NCBI RefSeq assembly: GCF_900142975.1
Contig: NZ_LT670848.1
Location: forward strand, 2,790,001 to 2,854,000
DNA from: Salegentibacter salegens
GTDB taxonomy: Bacteria; Bacteroidota; Bacteroidia; Flavobacteriales; Flavobacteriaceae
Direction: 5' to 3'
DNA: 64,000 nt
This document shows positions 25,694-34,603 of the stretch, piece after piece. Position numbers and translations under genes: made by a program. The notes below the pieces were generated by a model. That model had not been told where the DNA came from. It ran no database searches and worked only from the letters and a program-made list of their open reading frames with translations. Position 1 is the stretch's first letter; each line of letters begins with the position of its first letter.

Positions 25694-26443
25694 ATGAAAA
25701 AAATTATTCTAAGCGTTTTTACGGTCACGGCAATGATGGCCTGTAAAAATTCTTCTGAAAATTCCGAAAGCGAATCGGAAGTGAAAGCAGAAGAAAAAAA
25801 TGAACTCTCAAGTCAGGATGAAGATTTTCAATATCTCTTTGACGGCAAAAATGCCGATGGCTGGCGGGCATACAATGGTGAAGAAGGAGAAGGTTTGCCT
25901 GATGGATGGGTAATAGAAGACCAAACCTTAAAATCTCTCGGAAAAGGTGGTGATATTGGTGGAGATATTGTGTACGAAGAGAAAGAATTTGATGAGTTTG
26001 AACTTTATCTTGAATGGAAGATTTCTCCAGAAGGAAATAGCGGTGTCTTTTACCACGTGATAGAAGATGAAAAATATGACGCCCCTTACTTTGCCGCTCC
26101 CGAATACCAGATCATTGACCAACTTGGTTTTCCGCAGGAACTGGAGTCATGGCAATCTATTGGAGGAGATTATGGAATGTATGATCCTGAATATAATGAG
26201 GAAGACCTGAAAGAGATAGGCGAGTGGAATTCCAGTAGAATTAGATTCACTAATGAGAAAGTCACCTACTGGTTGAATGGCGAGAAAACACTGGAATTTG
26301 AACCCTGGTCTGAGGCTTGGCAAAAAAGAAAAGAAGAAGGGAAGTGGAAAGATTTCCCGGATTACGGAAAAGCAAAATCCGGACTAATTGGTCTACAGGA
26401 TCATGGCAGCTTTACCTGGTTTAGAAATATAAAAATCAAATAA
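25694..26443 (+). CDS. DUF1080 (3-keto-disaccharide hydrolase) lipoprotein, first copy
   Basis: A 249-aa lipoprotein. The signal ends in the lipobox VTAMMACKNS, followed by an acidic linker rich in Ser and Glu (about 18-50). The DUF1080 (PF06439) domain follows, with FQYLFDGKNADGWRAYNGEE, LYLEWKISPEGNSGVFYHV, PEYQIID and GLIGLQDHGSFTWFRNIKIK. Family members cleave 3-keto-glycosides, probably by elimination. It has a paralogue 9 bases downstream that lacks the acidic linker. The two may differ in linkage or position of attack. The family is clear; the substrate is inferred. Confidence 0.9.
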   Translation: MKKIILSVFTVTAMMACKNSSENSESESEVKAEEKNELSSQDEDFQYLFDGKNADGWRAYNGEEGEGLPDGWVIEDQTLKSLGKGGDIGGDIVYEEKEFDEFELYLEWKISPEGNSGVFYHVIEDEKYDAPYFAAPEYQIIDQLGFPQELESWQSIGGDYGMYDPEYNEEDLKEIGEWNSSRIRFTNEKVTYWLNGEKTLEFEPWSEAWQKRKEEGKWKDFPDYGKAKSGLIGLQDHGSFTWFRNIKIK

Positions 26444-26452
26444 CTTTAAAAG

Positions 26453-27046
26453 ATGAAGAATATAGGAATTTTATTAACGCTTTTGTTGGTGACTTTAGTG
26501 GGCTGTAAATCGGAATCGGATCTTTTTAATGGAAAAGACCTTGATGGATGGCAAGTATATGGCACCGAAAAATGGTATGTGGAAGATGGTTTACTGGTTG
26601 CCGAAAGCGGCCCGGATGCACAATACGGATATCTTGCGACCGAAAAGGAGTATAAGGACTTTGAACTGGAAGTGGAGTTCCTGCAGGAAGCGGACGGAAA
26701 CAGCGGAGTGTTTTTTCGCTCCGATATTGAAGGCACAAAGATTTCAGGCTGGCAAGTTGAGGTTGCACCACCGGAATTACATACAGGCGGTGTCTATGAA
26801 TCCTACGGGAGAGGATGGCTTATTAAACCCGAGGGTAAGGAAGATGTTCTCAATTATGGAGATTGGAATAAGATGAAAATAAGAGTTGAGGGTGATAAGG
26901 TGCAAACCTGGCTCAACGGGAAGGAAATGGTTGATTTTTCTGATGAGAAAATCGGTGATGCCAATGGGAAAATAGCCGTGCAAATACACGATGGTGGTGG
27001 CATTAAAGTATTTTGGAGAAATATAAAAATTAAAAAATTAGAGTAA
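26453..27046 (+). CDS. DUF1080 (3-keto-disaccharide hydrolase) lipoprotein, second copy
   Basis: A 197-aa lipoprotein with lipobox LLVTLVGCKSE. The DUF1080 domain fills the rest: SDLFNGKDLDGWQVYGTEKW, ELEVEFLQEADGNSGVFFRS, GWQVEVAPPE and IAVQIHDGGGIKVFWRNIKI. The core resembles the previous gene (NSGVF, FWRNIKIK) but lacks its insertions, so they are diverged paralogues. It is the last gene of the locus A operon and is followed by a strong terminator. Confidence 0.9.
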   Translation: MKNIGILLTLLLVTLVGCKSESDLFNGKDLDGWQVYGTEKWYVEDGLLVAESGPDAQYGYLATEKEYKDFELEVEFLQEADGNSGVFFRSDIEGTKISGWQVEVAPPELHTGGVYESYGRGWLIKPEGKEDVLNYGDWNKMKIRVEGDKVQTWLNGKEMVDFSDEKIGDANGKIAVQIHDGGGIKVFWRNIKIKKLE

Positions 27047-27089
27047 AGTTTTTATTAGTTAGCAGTTTTACAGTTGATTTGTTAGTTAG

Positions 27090-27121
27090 CGTCTGTTTCT
27101 TTGGAAACAGGCGTTTTTTTA
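27090..27121 (+). terminator. Terminator of the locus A operon
   Basis: The 10-bp arms CGTCTGTTTC (27090-27099) and GAAACAGGCG (27104-27113) with loop TTTG are followed by seven T. Confidence 0.9.
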
Positions 27122-27159
27122 TCTTCTTAATCTGGAAATGTCTTTTAAAAGTATCATAT

Positions 27160-28083
27160 CTAAAGCACTCTTTTTATTCCACTAAATTCCTCACGGTATT
27201 GGCTTGGGGTACAGTTTTTACACTTTTTAAAAACACGGTTAAAATTAGCAATATTATTGAACCCACATTTAAAAGCGATCTCAGCGATGCTCAGGTCTTT
27301 TTCTATTAACCATCGTGAGGCATACCCAATTCTGGTATCATTGATATATTCTATAAAAGTTTTTCCGGTTCTCTTTTTTATAAAGCGGTTAAAAGATACC
27401 TGGCTCATATTTACGAGTTCTGAAATTTCTGAAAGTAAGATCTTATTATGGTAATTCTCCTGAACGTAATCATAGATTATTTTGATCTTGTCACTGTTTT
27501 CGAAATCCTTGTAGGTGGAAGTATAAGAAGATAACAGCCTTTGGTTTCTTGAGTTTGCCAAATCGTGTAGTATGGAGATAAGCTCCAGAAGATAATCTAT
27601 ACCATCAATTTTAGATAATCTAATTAACTTGGGTTTTATTTCAGCAGCAATCTTTTCTGAAAATAGAATACCGTGGGCAGATCGTTCGAACATATCTTTG
27701 ATAGGTTTCATAATACGTCTGCTGAGTAACTTTGAATCAAACAGATCCTCGTGAAACTGAACGGTAACCTCGTGTATTTGGTTACTGGTACACTTGTACA
27801 GTTGCCATCCGTGTGGTATATTTGGTCCTACCAGCACTAGTTCATTACTATTTATCTCTTCCATACTATCTCCCACTACTCGTCTTATCCCTTTTCCGTT
27901 AATTACAAGGTTGAGCTCAAACTCCGGATGAAAATGGATAGGAAAATCAAAATCGTTCTTAATTCGGTCAAAAACCAGAAAACTATCCTCAGGTGATAAA
28001 GGTGTGATTTCCCGGTGTATATCTTTATGCATAGGAATAGGACTTGTGGTAGAAAGAATCTTACCAAGAAATGATAAAATCAT
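27160..28083 (-). CDS. AraC-family transcriptional regulator
   Basis: A 307-aa regulator with an N-terminal cupin ligand domain (FPIHFHPEFELNLVINGKG) and a C-terminal double helix-turn-helix (about 205-300). In the latter, LLSEISELVNMSQVSFNRFI is the first HTH and LSIAEIAFKCGFNNIANFNRV the second. It faces the end of the locus A operon and is its likely activator. The start may be the ATG at 28083 or the internal ATG at 28032 (MHKDIHREI), which would remove a non-conserved leader. The inducer is unknown; a sugar or keto-sugar is plausible. Confidence 0.92.
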   Translation of the reverse strand: MILSFLGKILSTTSPIPMHKDIHREITPLSPEDSFLVFDRIKNDFDFPIHFHPEFELNLVINGKGIRRVVGDSMEEINSNELVLVGPNIPHGWQLYKCTSNQIHEVTVQFHEDLFDSKLLSRRIMKPIKDMFERSAHGILFSEKIAAEIKPKLIRLSKIDGIDYLLELISILHDLANSRNQRLLSSYTSTYKDFENSDKIKIIYDYVQENYHNKILLSEISELVNMSQVSFNRFIKKRTGKTFIEYINDTRIGYASRWLIEKDLSIAEIAFKCGFNNIANFNRVFKKCKNCTPSQYREEFSGIKRVL

Positions 28084-28878
28084 ATTAAGTTAATAAAATG
28101 AAGCTTACTATTTTTAAATTTTTCTAATAACTAACTTTTAAAAAATAGGATTACTAAATTTTATGGATTAAATATAAAATAAGATTTAACCAATCCTAAT
28201 TATTTTCTCTCTTCTATGGTATTAAATATACTTTTCTATGAATAAATTAATCAAAATTCTCATCTTCATGCCACCGTTTGTGCTTTTTATTTCTGCAGAA
28301 TATTAAAGAAACACTAGGGAAAGGTTAGGTTTTTAGATCAACAACCCAGCCTAAATGGATCCGAATCCCAAATTAATTCCACCAGCGACGAATTTCTGGC
28401 ATATTTTAATATTAATCTTAGCCTCGCCAGGAAAAAAAATCCAGTATATTCTTCAACCTTATAGTAGTCGCTCTTTAGGTATTCCACTCTACCATGTTTA
28501 TGCTGTAAGAAATTAGCTACATATTAAATCTAAGGACATCGATAAGTTGGAAATAACCAAGTTTAAAGTACGATTCCTTTGAATAATTATATCTATATCC
28601 TGTAAAATTTTGCTATATTTCAATCCTTTTAGAAAAAATTATAAAAATAAATTAATGAGTTGTCATAGGAGTATTTTTATGGTTATAGGCGCTATTTAAA
28701 GAATCCTGAATTTTTTTTTAAACCTGGTAAAGAAGGGTTTTCGGGGAAAACGTCTTCCACAACTTTTCCCTTTAGTTCTATGTTGGTTTTGTTGGTAACC
28801 TTACAATATAGGGCATTGGCTTCTTTGATTACAAAAAGATTTTTCTTCTTTTCAAATAACAAGCAAGGGAAAGGGTAG
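28084..28878. other. Degraded region between the AraC gene and the SusC remnant
   Basis: No intact gene is seen in about 800 bases. The left part is the AraC promoter region, with an inverted AATTAGGATT near 28190. A minus-strand stretch at about 28692-28880 reads without stops (LFVIKEANALYCKVTNKTN, KGKVVEDVFPENPSLPGL) and may be a gene fragment. AGGGAAAGG-type sequence occurs at both ~28316 and ~28866. The region looks like the scar of a rearrangement that removed the 5' end of the SusC gene. Confidence 0.4.
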
Positions 28879-30978
28879 ATTTTTGATGAACAATATGCAG
28901 GAACTAAAAATGGTTGGGGTGATGAATTTGGGGTTAGTAAATGGCGTGATCTTTTTCCTAATCATCCTGCCTTCGTAGACGACTATGGGGTAAGTGTGGG
29001 TCGAACCAGAAACGGATATGTTGGTCGTTTAGGGGCCCTAAAAGAAGGGGCGGCACACCGGCAATGGCAATATGAAAACCTAACCAATACCCTTGGCGCT
29101 GAGCTTAAGCCAATAGAAGGCTTAGTGCTTAATATGAATTATAACTATAGTATTGATCGGACAGATCGAACATTTTCTTATAAACCATTTAGTTATCTAT
29201 CGGGTGAAAAGCTGGAGTTGTTAGAAGGGCAAGGACTAAATAGACATAATGAGTATCGCTGGAAGGATAATTATACCGCTATAAACATTTATGGAACCTA
29301 TACCAGGAGTATTGCAGACAAGCATAATTTTAAGCTAATGCTCGGTTTTAACCAGGAGGAGTTTGATCGTGATAGAGTGGGAATGAGAATTGAAGACCTG
29401 CTTACCCAAGATAAGGCTAATATTGCTTTTGGAACGAGGATGCTGGATATGGAAGGTTCTACTTTAGAATGGGCTATTCAAGGCTATTTTGGGCGTTTCA
29501 ACTATGACTATGATGGGAAATATATATTGGAAGTTAATGCGCGTTACGATGGTTCATCGCGCTTCCCAGAAGAAAATCGATGGGGGCTTTTTCCATCTGT
29601 AGCGGCTGGTTGGATTATTGATAAAGAAAACTTCTGGACACCTCTGGAAAGCGCAATATCCTCATTAAAGCTAAAAGCATCCTATGGTAAATTAGGAAAT
29701 CAGAATGTAGGGGTAAATTCCTTTAGACAATTAATAGGAATGGGTAGAACCTCCTGGCTATTTGATGGAGAACAGGGTAATTATGCCCGGGTGCCTTCTC
29801 CATTACCGGCTAATATTGGCTGGGAAAAAATCACATCAACAAATGTAGGTGTTGATATGGGGTTTTTAGAGGATAAACTAACTGCCTCTGTGGAATTGTA
29901 TGAGCGAAATACGCGTGATATGTATCTACCTGGTCAACCGCTTCCCGCAGTTTTTGGAGCCTCAGAACCTCGTAGGAATTACGCCGCAATGCGGAACAGG
30001 GGATTTGAGGTGACCCTTGGCTATAATGATGAATTCAATGTCTTTGGTTCTAAACTAGCCCTTAGTGCACAAGCCAATGTTTCAAACAACCGAGCTATAA
30101 TTACAAAATTTGATAATCCAAACGGTTTATTAAGCACCTTTTGGGAAGGTCAGCAAATAGGTGAAATATGGGGTTATCGTGTCGATAGCCAATTTCAATC
30201 AGACGAAGAAGCCGCTGCCTTTCAAAATGAATATGGAAGAGATAATCTCTTCAGAGTTTATAGAGGGATACTTGATTACGGATCAAATAGTGATTGGAAC
30301 CGCTTAAGAGGTGGAGATCTTAGATATGTAGATACTAATGGGGATGGTAGTATTGATAATGGGAATAACACCCTTGAAGATCCAGGAGATCTAGTGCCAA
30401 TTGGAAATGCAATGCCCCAGTTTCCATTCGGGTTCAATATAAATGCCTCGTGGAAAAACTTTGACCTGAATGTTATTGGACAGGGAGTCGCCAAACAGGA
30501 TTGGTATCCAAACGGTCCTTTATATTGGGCTACATTTCATAGGCCATATACATCTTTTATAAGAAAAGATCTTTTAAATCAGGTATGGGATCCCGCTCAA
30601 CCTAACGATCCTAATAGAATATTTCCTCAGAGACAAAGAGCGTACAGTGCTTTAAGTAATGGCCGTATGTCATATAACTATAATGACCATTTTTTAACCA
30701 ATATCGGCTACCTCAGGATTAAAAATCTTACGTTGGGTTATACCATTCCACCCACCCTTACTAAAAGAATCAATATTAAAAGACTAAGGTTTTTTGTGAG
30801 CGGCGAGAATATATTTACCTGGACTTTTGGAGGATTAACTAAATATCTGGACCCCGAAGAGGTAGGAGCACATGTTAGTTACTCTAACCCCAATGGTGTG
30901 AGTGGAAGGTCTGCTACAAATACACAATTATACCCAATGGGGAAAACTTATTCTGCAGGTATTCAAATCAACCTATAA
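28879..30978 (+). pseudogene. 5'-truncated SusC-type TonB-dependent transporter (locus B)
   Basis: The frame is open from 28879, after a TAG at 28876, and reads DEQYAGTKNGWGDEFGVSKW before the GTG at 28996. This is barrel sequence, so signal peptide, carboxypeptidase-like domain and plug are missing, roughly 350 residues. The remaining ~700 residues are a good SusC barrel (ILEVNARYDGSSRFPEENRW, ASYGKLGNQNVGVNS, LRIKNLTLGYTIPPTL) ending AGIQINL. Without a plug or signal it cannot work as a transporter. The intact SusD follows 63 bases later. Confidence 0.88.
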
Positions 30979-31041
30979 TTTGTTTTATAAATTTTAGAAG
31001 ATTGTAAAAACAGATCCATTAATAGTGCTAAATATAAAAAA

Positions 31042-32790
31042 ATGAAAAAAATACGAAGGATAATTCAAGTATTGGTATTACTGATCACGCCTTTTATAAT
31101 TGCAGGTTGTGAGGCCGATATACTCGAACAACCACCTGGCGATGCAGTAACTGCAGATGAATTTTTCAACACAGGTGCTGATTTAGAAGCTTATACAAAT
31201 GACTTATATGATGTTTTGCCAACCAAATCTGTATATATAGATGATTCAGACTCAGACAATATTTTAGGGGTAAGTGCTGGCGAAAGACTAAGAGGGGCAC
31301 GTATTGTGCCTACAGACAGGGGTAGCGGGGGATGGTCCTGGGGCTATCTACGAAGGATCAACTATTTTCTTGAGAATTATGACAGGGTAGATGATGCTGC
31401 GGCTACAGCCCAATACTCCGGAATAGCGCGATTTTTTAGGGCTTATTTTTATTTCGAAAAAGTAAAGCGGTTTGGAGCTGTGCCCTGGTATAGTGAAGTG
31501 ATCAATCAGAACGATGAAGAATTATTGACTAAAGCAAGGGATTCACGAGAACTAGTAATGGATTCCATTATGGCTGATATTGATTATGCAATTGAAAATA
31601 TTCCAGCAAACAAGGAATTAAATCGTATAACAAAATATACGGCACTTATTTTAAAAGCCCGGATTGCTCTTCACGAAGGAACATTTAGAAAATATCATGG
31701 CCTGGATGATCATGAAAGATTTATAGAAGAATCTTCATCTGCAGCAAAGGAACTGATGGATTCTGGCGCTTACACCCTTTATACCAGTGGCGGTGAAGAG
31801 CAGGCATATTTAGACCTGTTTGCAATGGAAAATCAGAATACCACTGAAACTATTTTAGCTGTGGATTATGAATTTGGATTAAGAACACACGATCTGGCTT
31901 ATAGGATGACAGCACCAACCCAGGGAAGATGGGGGCTTACAAAAGAATTGGTCAATAGTTATTTAATGACTGACGGAACACCGTTTACCGATCAATCTGG
32001 GTATGAAACCATGGGGTTTTACGAAGAGATGCAAAATCGGGATCCCAGGCTGACACAAACTACAGCAGGACCTGATTTTGCAACCTATGGTTCGCAGGAT
32101 CCTGAGCCGGTAGATTTGGATATAACCAGAACAGGCTACAGAGTCATCAAAGGATTACCTCCCAAAGGTCCGCAATGGGGTTCGGGTGGTTCAATTAACG
32201 ATGTTATACTTTTCCGTTTTGCAGAGGCCTTATTGATTTATGCTGAAGCTAAAGCAGAATTAGGAACATTAACTCAGGGTGACCTGGACATTTCTATTAA
32301 TAAATTAAGAGATCGTGTAGGTTTGCCACATTTGAATATGGCCGAAGCGAATGCTGATCCCGACCCTTATCAGGAAAGCCTTTATGAGAATGTTGAAGGA
32401 CCAAACAAAGGGGTAATCCTGGAAATTCGTCGTGAACGAAGGGTCGAGATGGTAAATGAAGGACTGCGTTGGGATGATCTTATGAGATGGAAAGAAGGCC
32501 AAAAAGTTGAAGAACCAATAAAGGGTATATATTTTTCAGAATTAGGTGCCCACGATTTTAATAATGATGGCAATTTTGATGTGTATGTTCATGATGGAGA
32601 TACTTCCGGGGCGCCAGATGAAGTAACTACCACCATAAATATTAATGAAAGGCAACTTACAGAAGGTACTTCAGGAAATTTGCTCTTATTCGAGGGAGGA
32701 AGCTTTGATGAAACTAGAGATTATTATTACCCAATACCGATGGAAGATCTGGAGCTAAATAACAATTTAGAGCAAAACCCTGGTTGGTAA
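31042..32790 (+). CDS. SusD/RagB-family lipoprotein (locus B)
   Basis: A 582-aa lipoprotein with lipobox FIIAGCEADIL. SusD features include AARFF-type helical repeats (GIARFFRAYFYFEKVKRFG), ALLIYAEAKAELG and the C-terminal RRERRVEMVNEGLRWDDLMR, with YYPIPMEDLELN. It appears intact although its SusC partner is truncated, so the locus is probably decaying or depends on another SusC. The downstream phosphoesterases suggest a phosphate-containing ligand. Confidence 0.93.
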   Translation: MKKIRRIIQVLVLLITPFIIAGCEADILEQPPGDAVTADEFFNTGADLEAYTNDLYDVLPTKSVYIDDSDSDNILGVSAGERLRGARIVPTDRGSGGWSWGYLRRINYFLENYDRVDDAAATAQYSGIARFFRAYFYFEKVKRFGAVPWYSEVINQNDEELLTKARDSRELVMDSIMADIDYAIENIPANKELNRITKYTALILKARIALHEGTFRKYHGLDDHERFIEESSSAAKELMDSGAYTLYTSGGEEQAYLDLFAMENQNTTETILAVDYEFGLRTHDLAYRMTAPTQGRWGLTKELVNSYLMTDGTPFTDQSGYETMGFYEEMQNRDPRLTQTTAGPDFATYGSQDPEPVDLDITRTGYRVIKGLPPKGPQWGSGGSINDVILFRFAEALLIYAEAKAELGTLTQGDLDISINKLRDRVGLPHLNMAEANADPDPYQESLYENVEGPNKGVILEIRRERRVEMVNEGLRWDDLMRWKEGQKVEEPIKGIYFSELGAHDFNNDGNFDVYVHDGDTSGAPDEVTTTININERQLTEGTSGNLLLFEGGSFDETRDYYYPIPMEDLELNNNLEQNPGW

Positions 32791-32799
32791 TCAAGAACC

Positions 32800-32915
32800 T
32801 CGGGGCAAGCCCACGAGATATGAGTGGAAAAATTATCCTTTCGTTCGAGGCATCCCGATGCTTCGGGACGGAGCTCCCGATAGTAATCGGGATAAATCTC
32901 GATTATCGAGTAAAA
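32800..32915 (+). repeat. Dispersed repeat, copy 3, with three hairpins
   Basis: The segment contains GCCCACGAGATATGAG, then TCCCGATGCTTCGGGA, TCCCGATAGTAATCGGGA and CTCGATTATCGAG. The last three are short inverted repeats, so it folds into three consecutive stems. The two ends match copy 1 (7089-7177) and the last third matches copy 2. It may end SusD transcription. Its 3' end lies 25 bases before the ATG of the phosphoesterase gene. Confidence 0.65.
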
Positions 32916-32935
32916 TTTTAAAATAAAAAAATAAA

Positions 32936-34525
32936 ATGATAAAACATATAATTTCAGGTGTTTGCCTTTTGGGAATATTTTCCGTTTCAGCACAAAATCT
33001 TGCTGTCGGTACCGTGTTTGAAGATAGCAATCAAAACGGGGAAATGGATTCAGGGGAAAAAGGTATAGAGAAAGTAGCCGTTACCAACGGGAAAGAAGTT
33101 GTACTAACTAACAGTAAAGGGAAATATGAATTACCGCTTAGTAAGGATATGATAATTTCGGTAATCAAACCTTCTGGATATCGTGTAGCAACAAATACCG
33201 ATAATTTGCCGCAATTTTTCTATATCCACAAACCTGAAGGTTCTCCAAAGCTTAAGTTTCCCGGTGTTAAATCCACCGGGGAAATACCCAAATCTGTTGA
33301 TTTTGCCCTTATTCCTTCTGAAGAAAAAGAAGATTTTACCGCCCTTATTTTTGGAGATCCGCAGCCATATACCCAAGAAGAGGTAGATTATTTTGCTGAT
33401 GGGATTGTAGCCGAAGTAGAAGGCATAGAAAATGTTCCCTTTGGGTTAAGCCTCGGTGATTTGGTGGGGAATGATCTTGATCTTTTTAATCCGTATATAA
33501 AAGCGGTGAAGAATGTCGGCATCTCCTGGTATAATTTACTGGGTAATCACGATATCAATTTTGATGTGGAAAATGATACGCTTTCTGATGAAACTTATGA
33601 AGCACATTTTGGCCCTGCTAATTATGCATTTAATTATGGTAAAGTACATTTCCTGGTTTTGGATGATGTTTTATATCCAGATCCCCGCGATGGAAAAGGA
33701 TATTTAGGCGGTTTTAGGGAAGATCAACTTCAGTTTATAGAAAATGACCTAAAACACGTACCAAAAGATCACTTAATAGTAATCGCACTCCATATTCCGC
33801 TTAGCGAACCAGATGGAAGGGATACTTTTCGTGATGAAGACAGAGATAGGCTTTTTCAACTTTTAGAGGATTTCCCAAATACGCTTTCGCTTTCTGCACA
33901 TACACATATCCAGCGCCAGGGTTTTTTCGGAAAGGAAGAGGGGTGGCAACAGGATAATTCTCACCATCATTATAATGTTGGAACAACTTCGGGAGATTGG
34001 TATTCAGGGAAATTAGATGAAAACAATGTTCCAATCTCCACAATGCGAGACGGTACCCCAAAAGGCTATGCTTTCATTAATTTTAACGGAAATGATTACA
34101 ATATAGATTATAAAGTTGCCGGCAAACCGGCAGATTATCAAATGGAAGTTTTCGCACCTAAAGTCGTTGCTAAAGGCAGAAGGACCAAGGCGGGGATTTA
34201 TGTGAATTTCTTTATGGGCACCGAAGACGATGAGGTATTATACCGCATAGACGAATGGGAATGGAAAGAAATGCAGTACATAGAAGACTATGATCCATCA
34301 TATGTTGAAATGGTTTATGAATGGGATTTAGCCGAAGAATTAATGCCTGGGCGAAGGTCTTCAAATCCTATAAGAAGTGAGCATTTGTGGCGTGGAAGTA
34401 TTCCCACAAAGCTGGAAACTGGAGAGCATGATATTGAAATAAAAGCTACCGATATGTTTGGGAAAACCCATACTACCAGAAGTAGTTATCGATTAGCTGA
34501 ACCCCTTGAAGAGGTGATTAATTAA
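32936..34525 (+). CDS. Calcineurin-like metallophosphoesterase (exported)
   Basis: A 529-aa protein with signal peptide (MIKHIISGVCLLGIFSVSAQ). An N-terminal beta-sandwich (about 22-105, GTVFEDSNQNGEMDSGEKGI) precedes the phosphoesterase domain (about 115-330). The latter has the motifs FGDPQPY, SLGDLVGNDLDL, LGNHDINFD, ALHIPLS and SAHTHIQ, which give the di-metal site. A C-terminal domain follows. It is periplasmic or surface-exposed and would remove phosphate from a mono- or diester. With the GDPD gene 78 bases downstream (from its real start) it suggests stepwise breakdown of a phosphodiester. Confidence 0.9.
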   Translation: MIKHIISGVCLLGIFSVSAQNLAVGTVFEDSNQNGEMDSGEKGIEKVAVTNGKEVVLTNSKGKYELPLSKDMIISVIKPSGYRVATNTDNLPQFFYIHKPEGSPKLKFPGVKSTGEIPKSVDFALIPSEEKEDFTALIFGDPQPYTQEEVDYFADGIVAEVEGIENVPFGLSLGDLVGNDLDLFNPYIKAVKNVGISWYNLLGNHDINFDVENDTLSDETYEAHFGPANYAFNYGKVHFLVLDDVLYPDPRDGKGYLGGFREDQLQFIENDLKHVPKDHLIVIALHIPLSEPDGRDTFRDEDRDRLFQLLEDFPNTLSLSAHTHIQRQGFFGKEEGWQQDNSHHHYNVGTTSGDWYSGKLDENNVPISTMRDGTPKGYAFINFNGNDYNIDYKVAGKPADYQMEVFAPKVVAKGRRTKAGIYVNFFMGTEDDEVLYRIDEWEWKEMQYIEDYDPSYVEMVYEWDLAEELMPGRRSSNPIRSEHLWRGSIPTKLETGEHDIEIKATDMFGKTHTTRSSYRLAEPLEEVIN

Positions 34526-34544
34526 GTTTTTGTGTTTAGTTTGC

Positions 34545-34590
34545 AAGGCCTGCCCACAGTTCTCTATTTTTACGGGCAGGCCTTTATTTT
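34545..34590 (+). terminator. Terminator after the metallophosphoesterase gene
   Basis: Perfect 11-bp arms AAGGCCTGCCC (34545-34555) and GGGCAGGCCTT (34574-34584) are followed by a T-rich tail. It overlaps the upstream reading frame of the next gene, so that extension is not coding. Confidence 0.85.
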
Positions 34591-34603
34591 AAAATTTAAG
34601 AAA

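Noticed and set aside
34532..34603. Upstream start for the GDPD gene
   Set aside because: The extension is encoded by a rho-independent terminator; the ATG at 34604 gives a proper lipoprotein signal.
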